This document shows positions 12,770-25,060 of a stretch of 64,000 nucleotides of DNA, one piece after another; the first letter of the stretch is position 1, and each line of letters starts with the position of its first letter. Below the pieces are notes generated by a model. It saw only the letters and a list, made by a program, of their open reading frames with translations. It had not been told where the DNA came from and searched no databases. The DNA is from Corythucha ciliata (Eukaryota; Arthropoda; Insecta; Hemiptera; Tingidae): contig CM075940.1 in NCBI GenBank assembly GCA_038030265.1, forward strand, positions 10,974,001-11,038,000, read 5' to 3'. A program made the translations under genes and the position numbers.

Positions 12770-14470
12770 TGAAAAAAGCTAAACTGATTATACGTATGTG
12801 CGCTATAAATAGCCAAGCTGGTGATTCCCGCTCTAAAATAGTCCAAGCTGACTTTTTTTAAGAGTCCGAAAACTGGATCAACTGGCAATTTGTGCACTGA
12901 AAATGCCTGAACAGATGATTCCTGCTCCAAAAATGGCAAAATCAACCACCCGCGCGCCAAAATTGGCCAAACTGACGGTTTTCGCGCCTTGACTTGACGT
13001 ACTATTCACGCCCCATAAATGCCAAAACTGACTCTTCGCGCCCTAAAAATGGCGTACTCGTACTCAGATGCGGATCCAGGATTTGCTCAAGCGAGGGGCT
13101 TGGGCTTGGTGGATTGTGTGCTTCGCCCGACTGACTAAAACACTTCCATTCCCGTAGGGAACATGGAAGTAAAATGGCTTGACAGGACAGTAAGTCAGAT
13201 CTTAAAAACTACTAAAATGACTATAATCGCGCCCCCAAATGGCAAAACTGACGATTCTTGCATTGAAAATGTCTATTTGCGCCCTACAAATTGGCATTTA
13301 CCACTCTATAAAACCGCCAAAATGGCTTCACGCGCCCTAAAAATAGCCAAATTGGTGATTCTCACTCTAAAATGGCCAAAATGACTCTAGGCGGCCTGGA
13401 AATGCCTTAACAGATTGTTCCTGTCCTGAAAGCTGCAAAATAGACCATTTGCGCGCCAAGAATGGTCAAAATAACGATTCGTGCGTAATTGGCTAGAATT
13501 GAACCCGCCTACGCTGCTATATGTTTGGGCAAAGTATAACTGACTATTCGTGCCCTGAAAATGGCAAAATCGACCAGTCGCACGCCAAAATATCCTAACT
13601 GACCATTATCGCCTTGGTTTGACGTCCCATTCGCGCCCTATACGTATAAATGTCAAGCTTCAAGACTACGCGCCCTTAAATTGGCGAAACTGACTATCCA
13701 AGCCATTAAATCGGCAAAACTGACTCTATGCGCCCTAAAAATAGCTTATCGCGCCTTGAAAATGCCTAAACACAGACGATTCCTGTCGTTAAATTGGCCA
13801 AACTGGCCATTAGGGATTAGAAAAATAGAATTATTCCGACCATTTCGACTGATAAAACTGATAATTCGAGCACTGAAAATATCGCACTGACTATTCATGC
13901 CTTAGAAATGACCATTCTGACATTTTGCGCCGTAAAAATGGCCAAACTGGCTATCCACGTCCTAAAATTAATACAAATACCAACTCTACATATAGCGGCC
14001 CGCGAGATTCGTGCTTTAAAAGGTCCGAAACGGATGATTCATGTCCTGAAAATGCAAAATCGACCATTATCCAGCATCAAAAATGGTCAAACTGAACCTC
14101 GTGCCCTGAAAATGTCTAAACTGACGATTCGTTCCCTAAAAATAGCAAAACTGACTATTTAAGTCCTAAAAATGGCATACTCGTACAAGAAATTCACAGT
14201 CCAAAGATTAGCCAAACAGTTCATTTGCGCCCTACAGAGGCTACTGCGCGTCTTCAAAGTGGCTATCGGCACCCCCCCCCCCCCAAACTGATCCTCCGCG
14301 GCTTGAAAACGGTGAAACTGCGGACAATTCGTGCCTTAGAAATACCGGAACTGATCATTCGCGCCTTGTATAGATGGCTTGAATGACGATTTGTGCCATG
14401 CTGCACCGAAAAAATTGCCAAACTGGCTATTCGCGCTCTTAAAAGATGAATTGACTATTGGCGCAGAATT
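12770..14470 (+). repeat. Family D array (CTAAAAATGGCCAAACTGAC units, about 30 bases)
   Basis: Some fifty degenerate units with the core CCTAAAAATGGCCAAACTGA followed by a variant of CTATTCGCG. An element-like terminus CAGATGCGGATCCAGG lies inside it at 13065-13080. Several open frames cross the array because the unit lacks frequent stops; none resembles a protein family. A C-run interrupts it at about 14272. Confidence 0.65.
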
Positions 14471-14479
14471 GACTATAAA

Positions 14480-14606
14480 GGACCGCGTCCATCTTACAAA
14501 CTGATTGACCCCCCCCCCCACCATTTCTGTAAAAAAAAACACCATTTTATATACATTTAATTTTGTAATTTGAAAAACCCCTCCCAAGAAAAAATCCTGG
14601 GCACGC
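14480..14606 (-). repeat. Terminal part of a dispersed repeat ending GCCACTG
   Basis: The segment ends GGGCACGCCACTG, which on the reverse strand is CAGTGGCGTGCCC, another CAG-type terminus followed inward by A/T- and C-rich sequence. A partner end and target duplication were not found, so this may be a truncated element. Confidence 0.4.
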
Positions 14607-14869
14607 CACTGACTATATGTATTAATTGAATTTAAATGAATGGAATATCTACATATGTATTTCGTTAAATTAATTTCTGTGTGGATGGTCGGAAGTGAGA
14701 AAAAAAGAAACGGAAGCAGAAGTTGACGTTTGAAGAGGGGAAAAGTGCAAGTCTCTCTCAAGAAGGCAGTAATCGGATTAAGTTTGACGAGGACGTTACT
14801 ATAGGTAGTGCGCGCTAAAGATGCGATCTTTTCATTGCGCACGCGCGCTAACAACACGACACCATTAAT

Positions 14870-15140
14870 TTTAGCCTAAAATGAGAGCAATTTGTCAATT
14901 TTATAGTCGCGAACGAGCGGTTTACTTCAATTTTAGCCGCAAATGAGTTGCTTGGCTTTCGTCTCCATTATACCGCGAGCGAGCCCTTTTTCTCATTTTC
15001 AACAGGATCAGAGGTGTTCAAACACTGCGAATTACAGTTATTTCTTCATTTTGGCCAGGACGTTGCTTCCTCGTTTTTCCTCAGTTTTAGCCGCGAATTA
15101 ATTGTTGTGTTTCTTCCATTTTAGCCGTGGACTTTCCAAA
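14870..15140 (-). repeat. Family A array (CTAATTCGCGGCTAAAATTG type)
   Basis: Diverged units of about 30 bases that read TTCTCAATTTTAGCCGCGAA on the plus strand. This is one of the most widespread arrays in the window. It is followed by gene-free sequence to about 16310, in which 16080-16260 holds two copies of an ACGCGCATATCTC motif about 110 bases apart. Confidence 0.5.
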
Positions 15141-16618
15141 AACACAAAGTTTTTCCTCAATCTTCGTCTGGAAGTTGCATCTATAAAATCGCGAATTGAC
15201 TCTTTTTCTATACATTTTAGTAGCGGATTAACGTAAATTTTCCCAAGAACAGCGTACGTGAATCTCAAGGGGCTATTCTGGAAGTCAGAAGTCGTGAACA
15301 ACGGCCAAAACCAACGACAAGGCAAAAAGGTTCCATTTTCTGTCAATTTGAGAGTCGCTGACGGTCCCCTATAGTGGGGTTTTGGCCGTTACCGGCTAAC
15401 ATATTTTGTCATTCGAGCATTTTCTAAGGGACTCCGGCTCGAACCAAAGCACTTTGAAAAAAATATCACGCGCATTCGAAATCGAGACGGATTTTCGAGC
15501 TCATGTTCAATGAACCGCACCTAATTTTGTTTCTTTGCCCCTGGGAGGGGTGCCCCCCTCTGACGATCCGTGCCTGCTTGTGCACCTCATAGGCGGACAC
15601 ATTTATATGTAAAATAAATAAATACAATGAAATAAATTGACTCAAATTGTGTGGAGTGGGGACGGTTGCACTAGCTGAATTTCGGTTCAGAATTTTACTC
15701 CCACGATGACGTGTGTGTTCCGCCACCACCCCCACTGCCTCCGTCACTAGTGTTTTCAAGCACCAAGCATTTTTTTCACTCTCTGCTTTCTGAGACAGAA
15801 CAATTATTTATAGTGGATTTGGATTTGGTTTGAGAGTTGAAGAAAAAAATGTATTGCAAAAGTGTGTAAAGAATGTTTGAGTTCACTTAAACCAAACTCG
15901 GTGATGAAATCCACCATTAATAATGTGATGTGTTTTGTATTACTTCCTCGAATACCGAAGGTGTAGGAAGATATGTGATCGTTTCTCGAGATGAAAAAAA
16001 ATGTTTGGTCTCCGATTTCAAAAATTCCACTCGTCTTTTTTACGTTTCAGAGCTTTTTGAACAAGTTTAGTTCCGTGTCTGTGTGGGTGTGTGCCTGTAC
16101 GTTTTCTTCCGACGCGCATATCTCATGATTGAATGAACCGATTTTGATGTATATATTGGAGGCAAATTTCAATTTAATCGAGCAACTGGAGGGGTAAAAA
16201 TCGAGGTTTCCTTTATTTCTTCCAACGCGCATATCTCCTGAACGTGTGAGCCAATTTTAGTGGAGGACGAAGGCTCCATCATCATGGTCCCATTAAAATT
16301 TCAACTCAATCGGGCAAGGGGACAGGCGCGGATCCAGAGTCGGCTTAAGGGGGAGGGGGCATATTATGACTCCAACTACCAATATACAGACACAGTTCTC
16401 AACATCGGAAAATAATAACAATTACCTTCGTAACGTGAACTATTAGTTTGGCAAAAATATGCCTCCCACCGATTGAAGTGAACTCAGCACAGTGGTGGAG
16501 GGGAAGCTCTTATGTCCCACGGCTACCACTGCGATTGTGGCCCTCGAAATTGTGTTTTTTAGTGAGCGAAATCCGGGAGATTATTTTCTTAATGAGTGAA
16601 ACCAGCTAAAAATGGTTC

Positions 16619-16700
16619 TTAAGGGGAAGTTGTACATGTGTTTCCTCGACCCCCCTCCAATCATACCTAGCCTACTCCGCGTTACGGAAATTACCGCCGT
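16619..16700 (+). repeat. Solo arm of the foldback MITE
   Basis: These 82 bases, starting TTAAGGGGAAGTTGTACATG, match the left arm of the complete foldback at 17289-17691 and then stop in unrelated sequence. It is a truncated or excision-derived copy inside the same hAT-like element. Confidence 0.65.
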
Positions 16701-17285
16701 ATAAGAGCAGATTCTCCTCAATTTAACCCGTGAATGAACCCTATTTCTCAATTTTAGCCACGACAATTCCACCAATCAGCAACAAACGGTGACAATAATT
16801 TTGCCAATTCATTTTCCCTCAATTTTAGCCGCAAATTAGCGCTTTAATCTCAATTCTGCCTTGACCAATTTTTTGAGCAATTTCAGCAGTGAAAAAGTCC
16901 ACATAATCCGCATGTTAGCGAATTTCATTAATTTTGATCCGGACGTTGCATCGCGAACCTTGAAATTTTTGAAAACTTTTTCAAAAATTTATGCGCTAGG
17001 TCGCGCTTTTTCTCGATTGTACCCACAAACTAGATATATACATGTATAATTAAACATTCAATTAGCACTTTTTCGCAATTTTCACCGAGGTATTGGTTTG
17101 AGAAACCACGAACTGGTGCCTTCTGTCAATTTTTCCTGCGTGAATGAGCTCCATTTCTCAATTTTAGCCGCAAATGAGCGATTTTTCTCAATTCTACATT
17201 GAACGAGCAATTTTTTTCTGTCAATTTTAGCTGTGAAAAGAGCACTGTAAACCGTGAATTAGCGCATTTTCTTAATTTCGGCCCG
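16700..17285 (-). repeat. Family A array within the hAT-like element
   Basis: Degenerate units of about 30 bases, reading TTTTCTCAATTTTAGCCGCA and similar on the plus strand. It borders the foldback MITE, which inserted into or beside it. Confidence 0.6.
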
Positions 17286-17288
17286 GAC

Positions 17289-17691
17289 TTAAGGGGGAGT
17301 TGTACATGTGTTTCCTCGACCCCCCTCCAATCGTACCTAGCCTACTCAGCGTTACGGAAATTACCGCCGTATTTCTGCACCAATAGTGGACGTCAAGGGC
17401 TCATTTAAATCTTCAGGAAATTCCGCACAACCGTACGATCTTGCTTTCCTAAATAAGTCGTCGAAAGAGTGTGAATTTTCAAGGTAAAAGTTTATGTTGC
17501 TTTTTACAGTTATTTTAGGGATGAAACAAGAAAACGGAAGATCGTACGGTTGTGCGGAATTTCCTGAAGATTTAAATGAGCCCTTGACGTCCACTATTGG
17601 TGCAGAAATACGGCGGTAATTTCCGTAACGCGGAGTAGGCGAGGTATGATTGGAGGGGGGTCGAGGAAACACATGTGCAACTCCCCCTTAA
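17289..17691. mobile_element. Foldback MITE with 154-base inverted arms and TTAA ends
   Basis: The left arm 17289-17442 and right arm 17538-17691 are inverted copies with only a few mismatches, separated by a 95-base spacer. Both ends are TTAAGGGGGAGTTG. TTAA could be a target duplication, as in piggyBac-type elements, or part of the repeat itself. A hairpin transcript would have a stem of about 150 base pairs. No protein is encoded. Confidence 0.85.
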
Positions 17692-17769
17692 TACCAAAAA
17701 TCGGCGCAACCGGTCACTGAAATAGGCAGCTCAGCGAAATTGTTTTAATGGCAAACAAATTTCCCGAAA

Positions 17770-18625
17770 ATCAGCTGTTCATCAAATTGACAGTCTCCTC
17801 ATGAAATTGACAATTTCCTCATAAAATTGACAATTTCCATATAAAATTGGCAGTTTCCTCATAAAATTGACAGTTTCGTCATCAAACAAACAATTTCATC
17901 ATAAAATTCACGATTTCCATATAAAATTGGCAATTTCCTCATAAAATGGACAATATCTTCATAAAATTGACAGTTTCGTCTTAAAACATACAATTTCATC
18001 ATAAAATTCACGATTTCCTTACAAAATTGATAAGTTCCTCATGAAATTGGCAATTTACTGATGAAATTGACAATTTCCTCATGAAATTGACAATTTCCTC
18101 ATAAAATTGACAATTTCTTCATGGAATTGACAATTTCCTCATAAAATTTATAGTTTCGTCATCAAACAAACAATTTCATCATAAAATTCACGATTTCCTT
18201 ATAAAATTGGCAATTTCCTCATAAAATGGACAATATCTTCATAAAATTGACAGTTTCGTCTTAAAACATACAATTTCAACATAAAATTCACGATTTCCTT
18301 ACAAAATTGATAATTTCCTCATGAAATTGGCAATTTCCTGATGAAATTGACAATTTCCTCATGAAATTGACAATTTCCTCATGGAATTGACAGTTTCCTC
18401 ATAAAATTTATAGTTTCGTCATCAAACAAACAATTTCATCATAAAATTCACGATTTCCTTATAAAATTGGCAATCTCCTTTTTAAAAAAGAGTACATCTT
18501 CATAAAATTGAATTTTCCCTCATAAAATTGACATTTTCCTCATAAAATTGATAATTTTCTCGTAAAATTGACAATTTCCTCATAAAATTGGCAATGCCCC
18601 TATAAAATTGATAATTTAGAAACGA
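17770..18625 (+). repeat. 20-base satellite, family B, with higher-order structure
   Basis: About 41 tandem units of ATAAAATTGACAATTTCCTC and variants. Marked variants recur at long intervals: the rare unit ATCAAACAAACAATTTCATC starts at 17881, 18161 and 18421, giving higher-order periods of 280 and 260 bases (14 and 13 units). This implies amplification of blocks as well as single units. More diverged units continue to about 19200. Confidence 0.9.
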
Positions 18626-19689
18626 TCACCAATTACTGTATTAACAATATTCACCGAAAGGGCAATTGCCTATCGAGTCATGAGGAAAAAATTAATAAGT
18701 TTCATGGACCCAAAATATAACTATTGAGAATAAGTTACAATTTCCTCGTGAAATTGACAATATCCACGTTAAATTGACAATTTCAGCTTCAAGTTGACAA
18801 GTTTTTAATTAAATTGAGAATGCGCGGATAAAAGTTTCCTCGTGAAACTGACAATTTTGTCCTAAAATTAAAGATTCCAAGGAAATACACGATTTCCTAT
18901 AGAAATTAACAATTTCCAATTCGAACCAACAATTTCCTTACAAGATTGAAAATTCATTCAAAAAGGGAAATTTTCTCATTATTGACAATTCCTCGTACAG
19001 TACGTCTTTTTCTTCATAAAATTGACTATTTCCTTATTTTATGTACTTATCAAATTGACACCTTTTATACTGAAAATTTCCTCGTAAAATCAACTATTAT
19101 GCTCATAAGCTTAAGATGTCTTTATAACATTGAAAGTTTTCTAACAAAACAAACAATTTTATTATGAAATTGACAATTTTTTCGTGAAAACGACGAGTTT
19201 TTTCATAAAATTGACAAAATGTCACCTTAACATTGCTCGTGGTAAAGCATTTCGCATATTTGTTGCCTTTGACGTGGCATTTCACGTAAATTTTGCCTTG
19301 AAGTTGACGATTCGCGTGAGTTTTGCCCGCCCGTGGGGCATTTTGCGTAGTTGACTCGTCGTGCCGCGTCATTTTGAAAGAGTTTGTTTTCCTCACAATG
19401 TGACGTTTCACTTAACGTTTGCCCATGGCGTGACCTTTCGCCAAAAATTTGGCTTTGACTTGGCGGCGTTCAACGTCAATTTTCCCCTCTGTGAGGCCAT
19501 TTGCGAGAGTCTTTCCGGTAAACAGCTTGGCATTTCGCGACTTTCGAGAACCTCTGATCCTTCCGGCCTCTGATGATTTTTTTTTTTTTTTTTTTGCGCA
19601 AGTGACCTCGACTCCAAGGGTGGGGCCATGGCCCCTGTAGCCCCTCCCTTAAATCCGCCACTGCAAGGGGAGGGTGTTGAAATTCATTT

Positions 19690-22340
19690 TATGTTTTTTT
19701 TTGTTTTTTTTTAATAGCCAAAAATCACGAGAGAGTTTGGCAGGTCCACGGAGCCGGAGGTCAACGTGAGTACGTATTAGTGCATTTCTCTCGATGAATT
19801 TCATTGGGCAGATAAACAAATCGCGGAAGCATTGTGCTATAAGCAGAGATTTTTGAAGTGTAATTTCCAAATACGTAATATTTTATATTAATATTTTGTA
19901 TATGTGTTTGTATTCATTTTTTTTTTTTTTGTCACTTAGTTGTACCTTAAAATTGCCCCAGACTGGGTTCTTCGACTCACCCACAATTCGGGATTCGTCC
20001 AAAAAGAAACGAGGGCCTGAGAAAAGGCGAACGGTCCTTATTTTTCCAACAAAAATCTTGAAACGTGGTGAATTGTAAACTGGCAAGAAACTTTTAATGC
20101 GATCTTGCGAGAAATATCAGAACATCTATTTGACCTGCAACACAGCGTCATGTTTGAAGGTGAGAAGCATGAAGTTAAAAAATTAATTCAACTTTAAATT
20201 CAATGATATAATTATAGGAATAAAAATATTGCAGAAACCCACCCCCTCCCGCCGCCAATAACTAAAAACATATTTAAAAAAGTATGGAATAGGCAACGCA
20301 AATTAACGCCTATTCACGAGTCACGATACAACTCAACATCTAACGTATGATAAACGTTTCATCAAATTCGCACAGGTGAGAAAACCAATGATTTGAAGAC
20401 AAGGAAAATGTAACTCAGACTGTCGTTGACGACCGCTGATGAAAACAATGGTAGCGACAGAGAAAATTATAAATCCATTCTGTTATGATGGCGAATGAAG
20501 AAGGTTGGGGGGGGGGAACGTTGCAAAGTGGTTGCGAGAATGTTGCGACTTCATTTCTTGTATTAGGATGCCATGAACTTGCAAGAGGTTATTTGGAATG
20601 AGGGAGTTCGATAACTGGTGGCTTCCTTACTCATTCTGCATTCCTAGTGCTATTGGATCGAAACAAGGAATGTCGGAAGAAGGAATTTAAAACGAAATTT
20701 TAAGGTTGAAATTTATTATATTTTCGATATATTATTGTACGACTGTGAAGACACACAATGGTATTTTTATGAGAAGCTAATTCAAGTAATAATTCCTTCA
20801 AGTTACAATTGTATGGACCAGTATAATTTTTAGATCATAAATGCTGTTTTAATAAGTTATTTTTAAGACTTTAAAACATTTTTCATTATGTGTAAAAGAC
20901 CATTGATCTTTTGGGTTTGTCGGTCAGGAGAACATGAGTGAAGCCAGCCTGCAAGTCGACATTTCACCCTATGAACTATTCCACGTCAATAACGGGAGGA
21001 AGAGGGATACATTGTATTTATTTTGGATATAGGTAAACGGATACGGGTGCGGTCTGCTGTGGTGTTGATTTATTTCTACGTGACTTCCGATTAATTACTC
21101 ACAGGCTGGTCTTATCAACCCATTCTACCCTTTCCACTAGCCCGCCCCCAATCTATGTGGGAATATTATTTCAATATTCCTGTTTGGAGCTTTTAGTTGA
21201 CCTTGTTAGAATATCTTCGGGTCAAAAAATCTCTCACATTATAAGTTCGGGAAAGAACAATAAACTCTTCCTAAACAATAATTTCTTAGAATCTCATGCT
21301 CTGCAATAGCAATTTTTTACCAGAAAAGGTTCTAAACTACATAAAAGCCCAAACCCCAAAAATGCCCAACGGTGCCATAAAAAACAACTGAACCACAAAA
21401 ATGATCCAACCATAAGAAAGATCCCTCCGCGTACGAAGAAAATATATTTTCCACTCGGATACTGTTCGTGAAGGAAAAAACTTTAAATTTAACGGAATCT
21501 GGTTTTCCGTTCAAATCATTCCAGAAAACTTATGCTCACTGCAATTAAACCGGAAAATTACCCCTCTAGGGGTCCCCTAGAGACTGTTCAGCCGAACATT
21601 CGGATCAAAAATAATTGATACTTTTAGATTTTAAAGACTTTTAGGGCTTTGGCTTATCAAAACAAGAATGAAAAAGCAAATCTCAGCCGTAGAACACCGG
21701 AATAATCAGCAGTTGCAGAACATATCCACAGCCAAAAATCTCACGCCATCAAATTCCAATAAACAAGAATTTACTAGTCATAGAAACTCCGTGGAAGAAA
21801 TTGAAACTCCGAAATAAAAAAACACCAAAACAAAGAAAACATGAAATTTCAACCGAGGTCATGGAACTCATTGTCATTATGTCAGTAGCGTAACTACACA
21901 GGGTGGTCGGTTTTGAGTAGCAAAAAAAAATTGGGTGATAATTAAGTCTTATTCAGATAGTGGCCTATCTCTTTTTGTTTTTGAGTAATGTTTTTTTTCC
22001 CTACGAACTGCAAGCAAAATGAATCTTTACACTCGTCAGAGATGCCGATAAACGTTACACTTTATTATGCTGATGCGAAAAAACGAGTATTTTAAATTTG
22101 TTTAAAAAAATTACTACTTCTTGAAAAATTGTTTTTCAGTTGATCAAACATCACGAAAACATCTCCGTTTTCTCAGCTTTCCAACGGTGTACTCACAATT
22201 TGAATTATTTCCCTCCTTCGATGAGAAAATATGAACCAGAAACCAAAAATACTTGAATTTAGGGTTGAAGACAGGGGCGGTTTTTATGGGGGGTGATAGG
22301 GGCGATCACCCCCTAAGTGTAAGTGAACGGATAAAGATGT
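19690..22340. other. Gene-free AT-rich stretch
   Basis: No exon, RNA gene or recognisable element protein was found. There are small poly-T and poly-G runs (about 19696, 19920, 20506). Short open frames lack family resemblance. Confidence 0.45.
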
Positions 22341-22369
22341 GTAGAGGGGGAATATGATCTTTATGACTT

Positions 22370-22570
22370 TTTTTACCAGGACGTTTACTCAATTTAAGCA
22401 GCGGATTTTCTAAAATTATTCCACAAATTAGCGTCTTTAGCGAGTGAGCGTTTTATGTCAACTTTGTCCGTGAGTCAACGCTTTTTTATTCAAATTTAGA
22501 AGCGAATCGGCGTTTTATCACAAATTTAGCCACGAATCGTGTTTCCCCAATTATTCTAATGTACAACTCC
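22370..22570 (-). repeat. Short family A array
   Basis: About six diverged units (TTAGCGTCTTTAG, TCAACTTTGTCCGTGAGTC, AATTTAGCCACGAATCG) in the same orientation as at 14870 and 16700. Confidence 0.45.
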
Positions 22571-22639
22571 CTTTTCTCTTGGCTGTTTTTTCAATGCGAA
22601 TACTAAATCTTCTCTTCTATTCGAACTTACTAAGCCGTC

Positions 22640-22960
22640 GCACTGCATGGGCGTAGCCAGAGGGGGGCAGGGGTAGGCAGCTGCCCTCCCCTAGATTCGA
22701 AAGCACAGATTTAGTGGGGCAGCTGCCCACACCTAGATACATTCGGAAAGTATAAATCTTTCAGGATAACCACGTTTTGTTTCGTCGGCGCTCACTAAAA
22801 AAATAATTTCTCGAATTTCGCTAATATAAAATCTATTTCAAGAATTTTTGTTGCACACAAACTGAATTTTACAAGGGCGATATAATTCATAAAGACCAAT
22901 TGCGCGGCTTTTGCGCCCCAAAAATACCATTTTAACAGATATGACTCAACTACAAAGCAA
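22640..22960 (-). repeat. CAGCTG cap module (copy 2) followed by family E array
   Basis: The cap at 22650-22735 is the reverse complement of the copy at 12440, with GGGCAGCTGCCC near its right end. Reverse-oriented family E units then follow to about 22960. An element-like start GGGCGTAGCCAGAGGGGGG lies at its left. The order cap-then-array mirrors array-then-cap on the other strand. Confidence 0.55.
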
Positions 22961-23009
22961 ACAGATGTTGCTTCTCTGAAAAAAAAACAAAATGAAATCC
23001 CAAGCTTAG

Positions 23010-24395
23010 TGACAAAATTGCCAGTTTTTGGCCAAAATCAGTGCTTGAATCGCCATTTTTACCTCTTAAGGATTGGTCGACAAGGTCCGTTCAAGCGTTG
23101 TCAAGGGCCAAGGGTTTAAACGTTTCTGTATTCAAAATGATAAATTAACGCTTTCCGGTTCTAAGGTAAAACCTCCAGTTTCAGGGTAAGATTTTCTTTT
23201 TGAGAGAAACTGACAAAATTAGTTCAACAGTATAAAATTACCAGTACTGTAGTCAAATATTCAGTTTTTATATCAGCCGTCAGCTTTGGCTTGAAATTGT
23301 CAGTTTTGTGTTGAAATCATCAGTTTTGTGCTAAAATTGCCAGTTTTGAGCTGAAATCGTCAGTTTTGTGTTGAAATCGTCAGTTTTGAGTTGAAATAAT
23401 CAGTTTTGTATTGAAATCGTCAGTTTTGTGTTGAAATCGTCAGTCTTCAAGACAGAGTCGTTAGGTTTGGCGTAAAATCATCTGTTTACGGAAAAGCGCC
23501 AGTTTTGCTGTGATATTGTCAGTTTTGACGTAAAATTCTCCATTTTGGGGGAACCACCAGTTTTTTGGGGGAAAATCGTCAGTTTAGGGAGGTTTTTGGG
23601 ATGAAATCGTAAATTTTGGAATCAAAACAGCCAATTCTGTGGTAAAATAAACGATAGTGGTGGGGGGTTGAAATATTCATTTTTGAGGTTTTAAACCGTC
23701 AAATTTGGTTTTGGGGTAAAATTGCCAATTGTGTAGTGACGTCATCAGTTACTGGACCAACACGTCAGCTTTGGCTTTAAATCGTCAGTTTTGGTATAAA
23801 ATCGTCACATTTTCGTCAGTTATGTGGGAAAACCGCCGGTTTTTTTCAAGTCAGACTCGCCATTTTTGGCCTAAAATCATCCGTTTTGGGGAAAACTTTA
23901 GTTACAGGGTGACGTTGTATGGAGAAAAATCTTCGTTTCGGGCGCAAAAAATTCATTTTTGAAATGGAACAGAGAAATTTAGTTTTAGATTGAAATCGCC
24001 AGTTTTGTAGTGACATTTCCAGTTGGTGTGAAGGGGGTTAACACGTCAAGAAATCTTACGTTTTTGGAGAGTGAAATCGCAACTTGATGAGGGATAAAAT
24101 CGGCAGTTTCTAATGCAATAATAACGGCCTGTTTTGGTGAGACCAATCGTTTTTCATCAGTTTGGGTTAAACCCGCCAGTTTTAGGGTGAAATCATCAGT
24201 TTTGGGATAAAGCCTTGTGTTTTAAAGCTATTCGTTTGTGCTGTGAAATCTTTAGTTTAGAAGTAACACTTCGGCCTTGGCGTAAAATCGCCAGTTTTGA
24301 AGTAAAATATTCAGTTATAGAGTGAAATCTTTAGTTATGGATGTAAAAACGTGAGTTTTCAGTTATAAATCGTTAGTTTTGGGTTAAAACTTGTT
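23010..24395 (+). repeat. 20-base satellite, family C (CAGTTTTGTGTTGAAATCGT)
   Basis: An array of 20-base units, nearly perfect at about 23290-23450 and decaying on both sides into longer spaced units that still contain CAGTTTTG and AAATCGTC. The sequence differs from family B but the period is the same. There is no protein evidence. Confidence 0.85.
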
Positions 24396-24458
24396 GGATT
24401 TACGCCTTCCAGACAGAATCATGAATAGAAGGCTAAAACCGATTCCCAACGGGGATGT

Positions 24459-24723
24459 TATAGTCTGTCCACTTAAGGATGGACTCTCGCCCGCCCTCGA
24501 ATTTAGTGGAATGAGCTTCCCCTTTGCCCCTTCTCCTAAAAATAACGCACCAGGAATAAATTTGGAACAAATGATCACTGTTTTGCGTCTATACGTAACC
24601 ATAGTACCCCTAGAAAAGGTTTTTTGTTGAGTCCTTTAAATTTTTTTGATGGGAGTGAACAAATCGAATTATCGAAATGAAGCAACACATTCGAGAGTCC
24701 ATCACTAAAGTGGACAGACCGTA
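24459..24723. mobile_element. MITE with GTCTGTCCACTT-type inverted termini and TA flanks
   Basis: The left end is TA, two bases, then GTCTGTCCACTT and GATGGACTCTCG. The right end is the same on the reverse strand, with GTCTGTCCACTTTAGTGATG. The 265-base element is bounded by TA on both sides, as for Tc1/mariner-type insertions. It has no transposase frame. It directly follows the family C array. Confidence 0.65.
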
Positions 24724-24859
24724 GTTTTTGATGGACATCATCTGCCCACCCCAGGATCAAGGGCTCCCTGCGTCGCAGTGTTTTTATTTATATGGAATGC
24801 ATTTCGGGTCCATTTTCCGGATACCCTCATCAGCATTCATGACAAACACTGCACAACTC

Positions 24860-25060
24860 AATTGGTTTTTTCAATTGTATCCGCGAATCGGCGCCTTTTC
24901 TTAATTACAGGTGCAAGTTAGCGATTTTTTTTTCTCGAAATAGTGCTTTTCTTAATTTTGCCGTGCATTTGCAGGTTTTCTCAAGTTCAGCAAGTTGGCC
25001 GTTTTTCTTAGTTTTGGCCGCATGTTAGCAGATTTTCTCAAATAAATGTAATGTCTCTTA
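24860..25060 (-). repeat. Short family A array
   Basis: Units such as CCGCGAATCGGCGCCTTTTC and TTAGCGATTTTTTTTTCTCG recur about every 30 bases. A G-run terminus lies just downstream at 25140, where GGCGGATTTAAG resembles the CAG-type element ends. No gene is supported between here and 25870; an 83-codon open frame at 25209-25460 is not recognisable. Confidence 0.4.

Larger units (their letters stand above)
16315..19671 (+). mobile_element. Non-autonomous hAT-like element with 8-base target duplication and satellite cargo (copy 2)
   Basis: The element proper is 16323-19663. It begins CAGGCGCGGATCCAGAGTCG, identical over these 20 bases to the loci at 3281 and 47428, and ends with the reverse complement of CAGTGGCGGATTTAAGG. 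It is flanked by a perfect 8-base direct repeat CAAGGGGA (16315-16322 and 19664-19671), the length made by hAT transposases. The interior is non-coding: a family A array, a nested foldback MITE (17289-17691), about 830 bases of the 20-base family B array, then a TTTCGCG-type module and a T-run. No transposase remains, so it would need one supplied in trans. Confidence 0.75.

Noticed and set aside
17770..18625. CRISPR array
   Set aside because: Units are contiguous 20-base repeats without unique spacers, in a eukaryotic genome with no cas genes.
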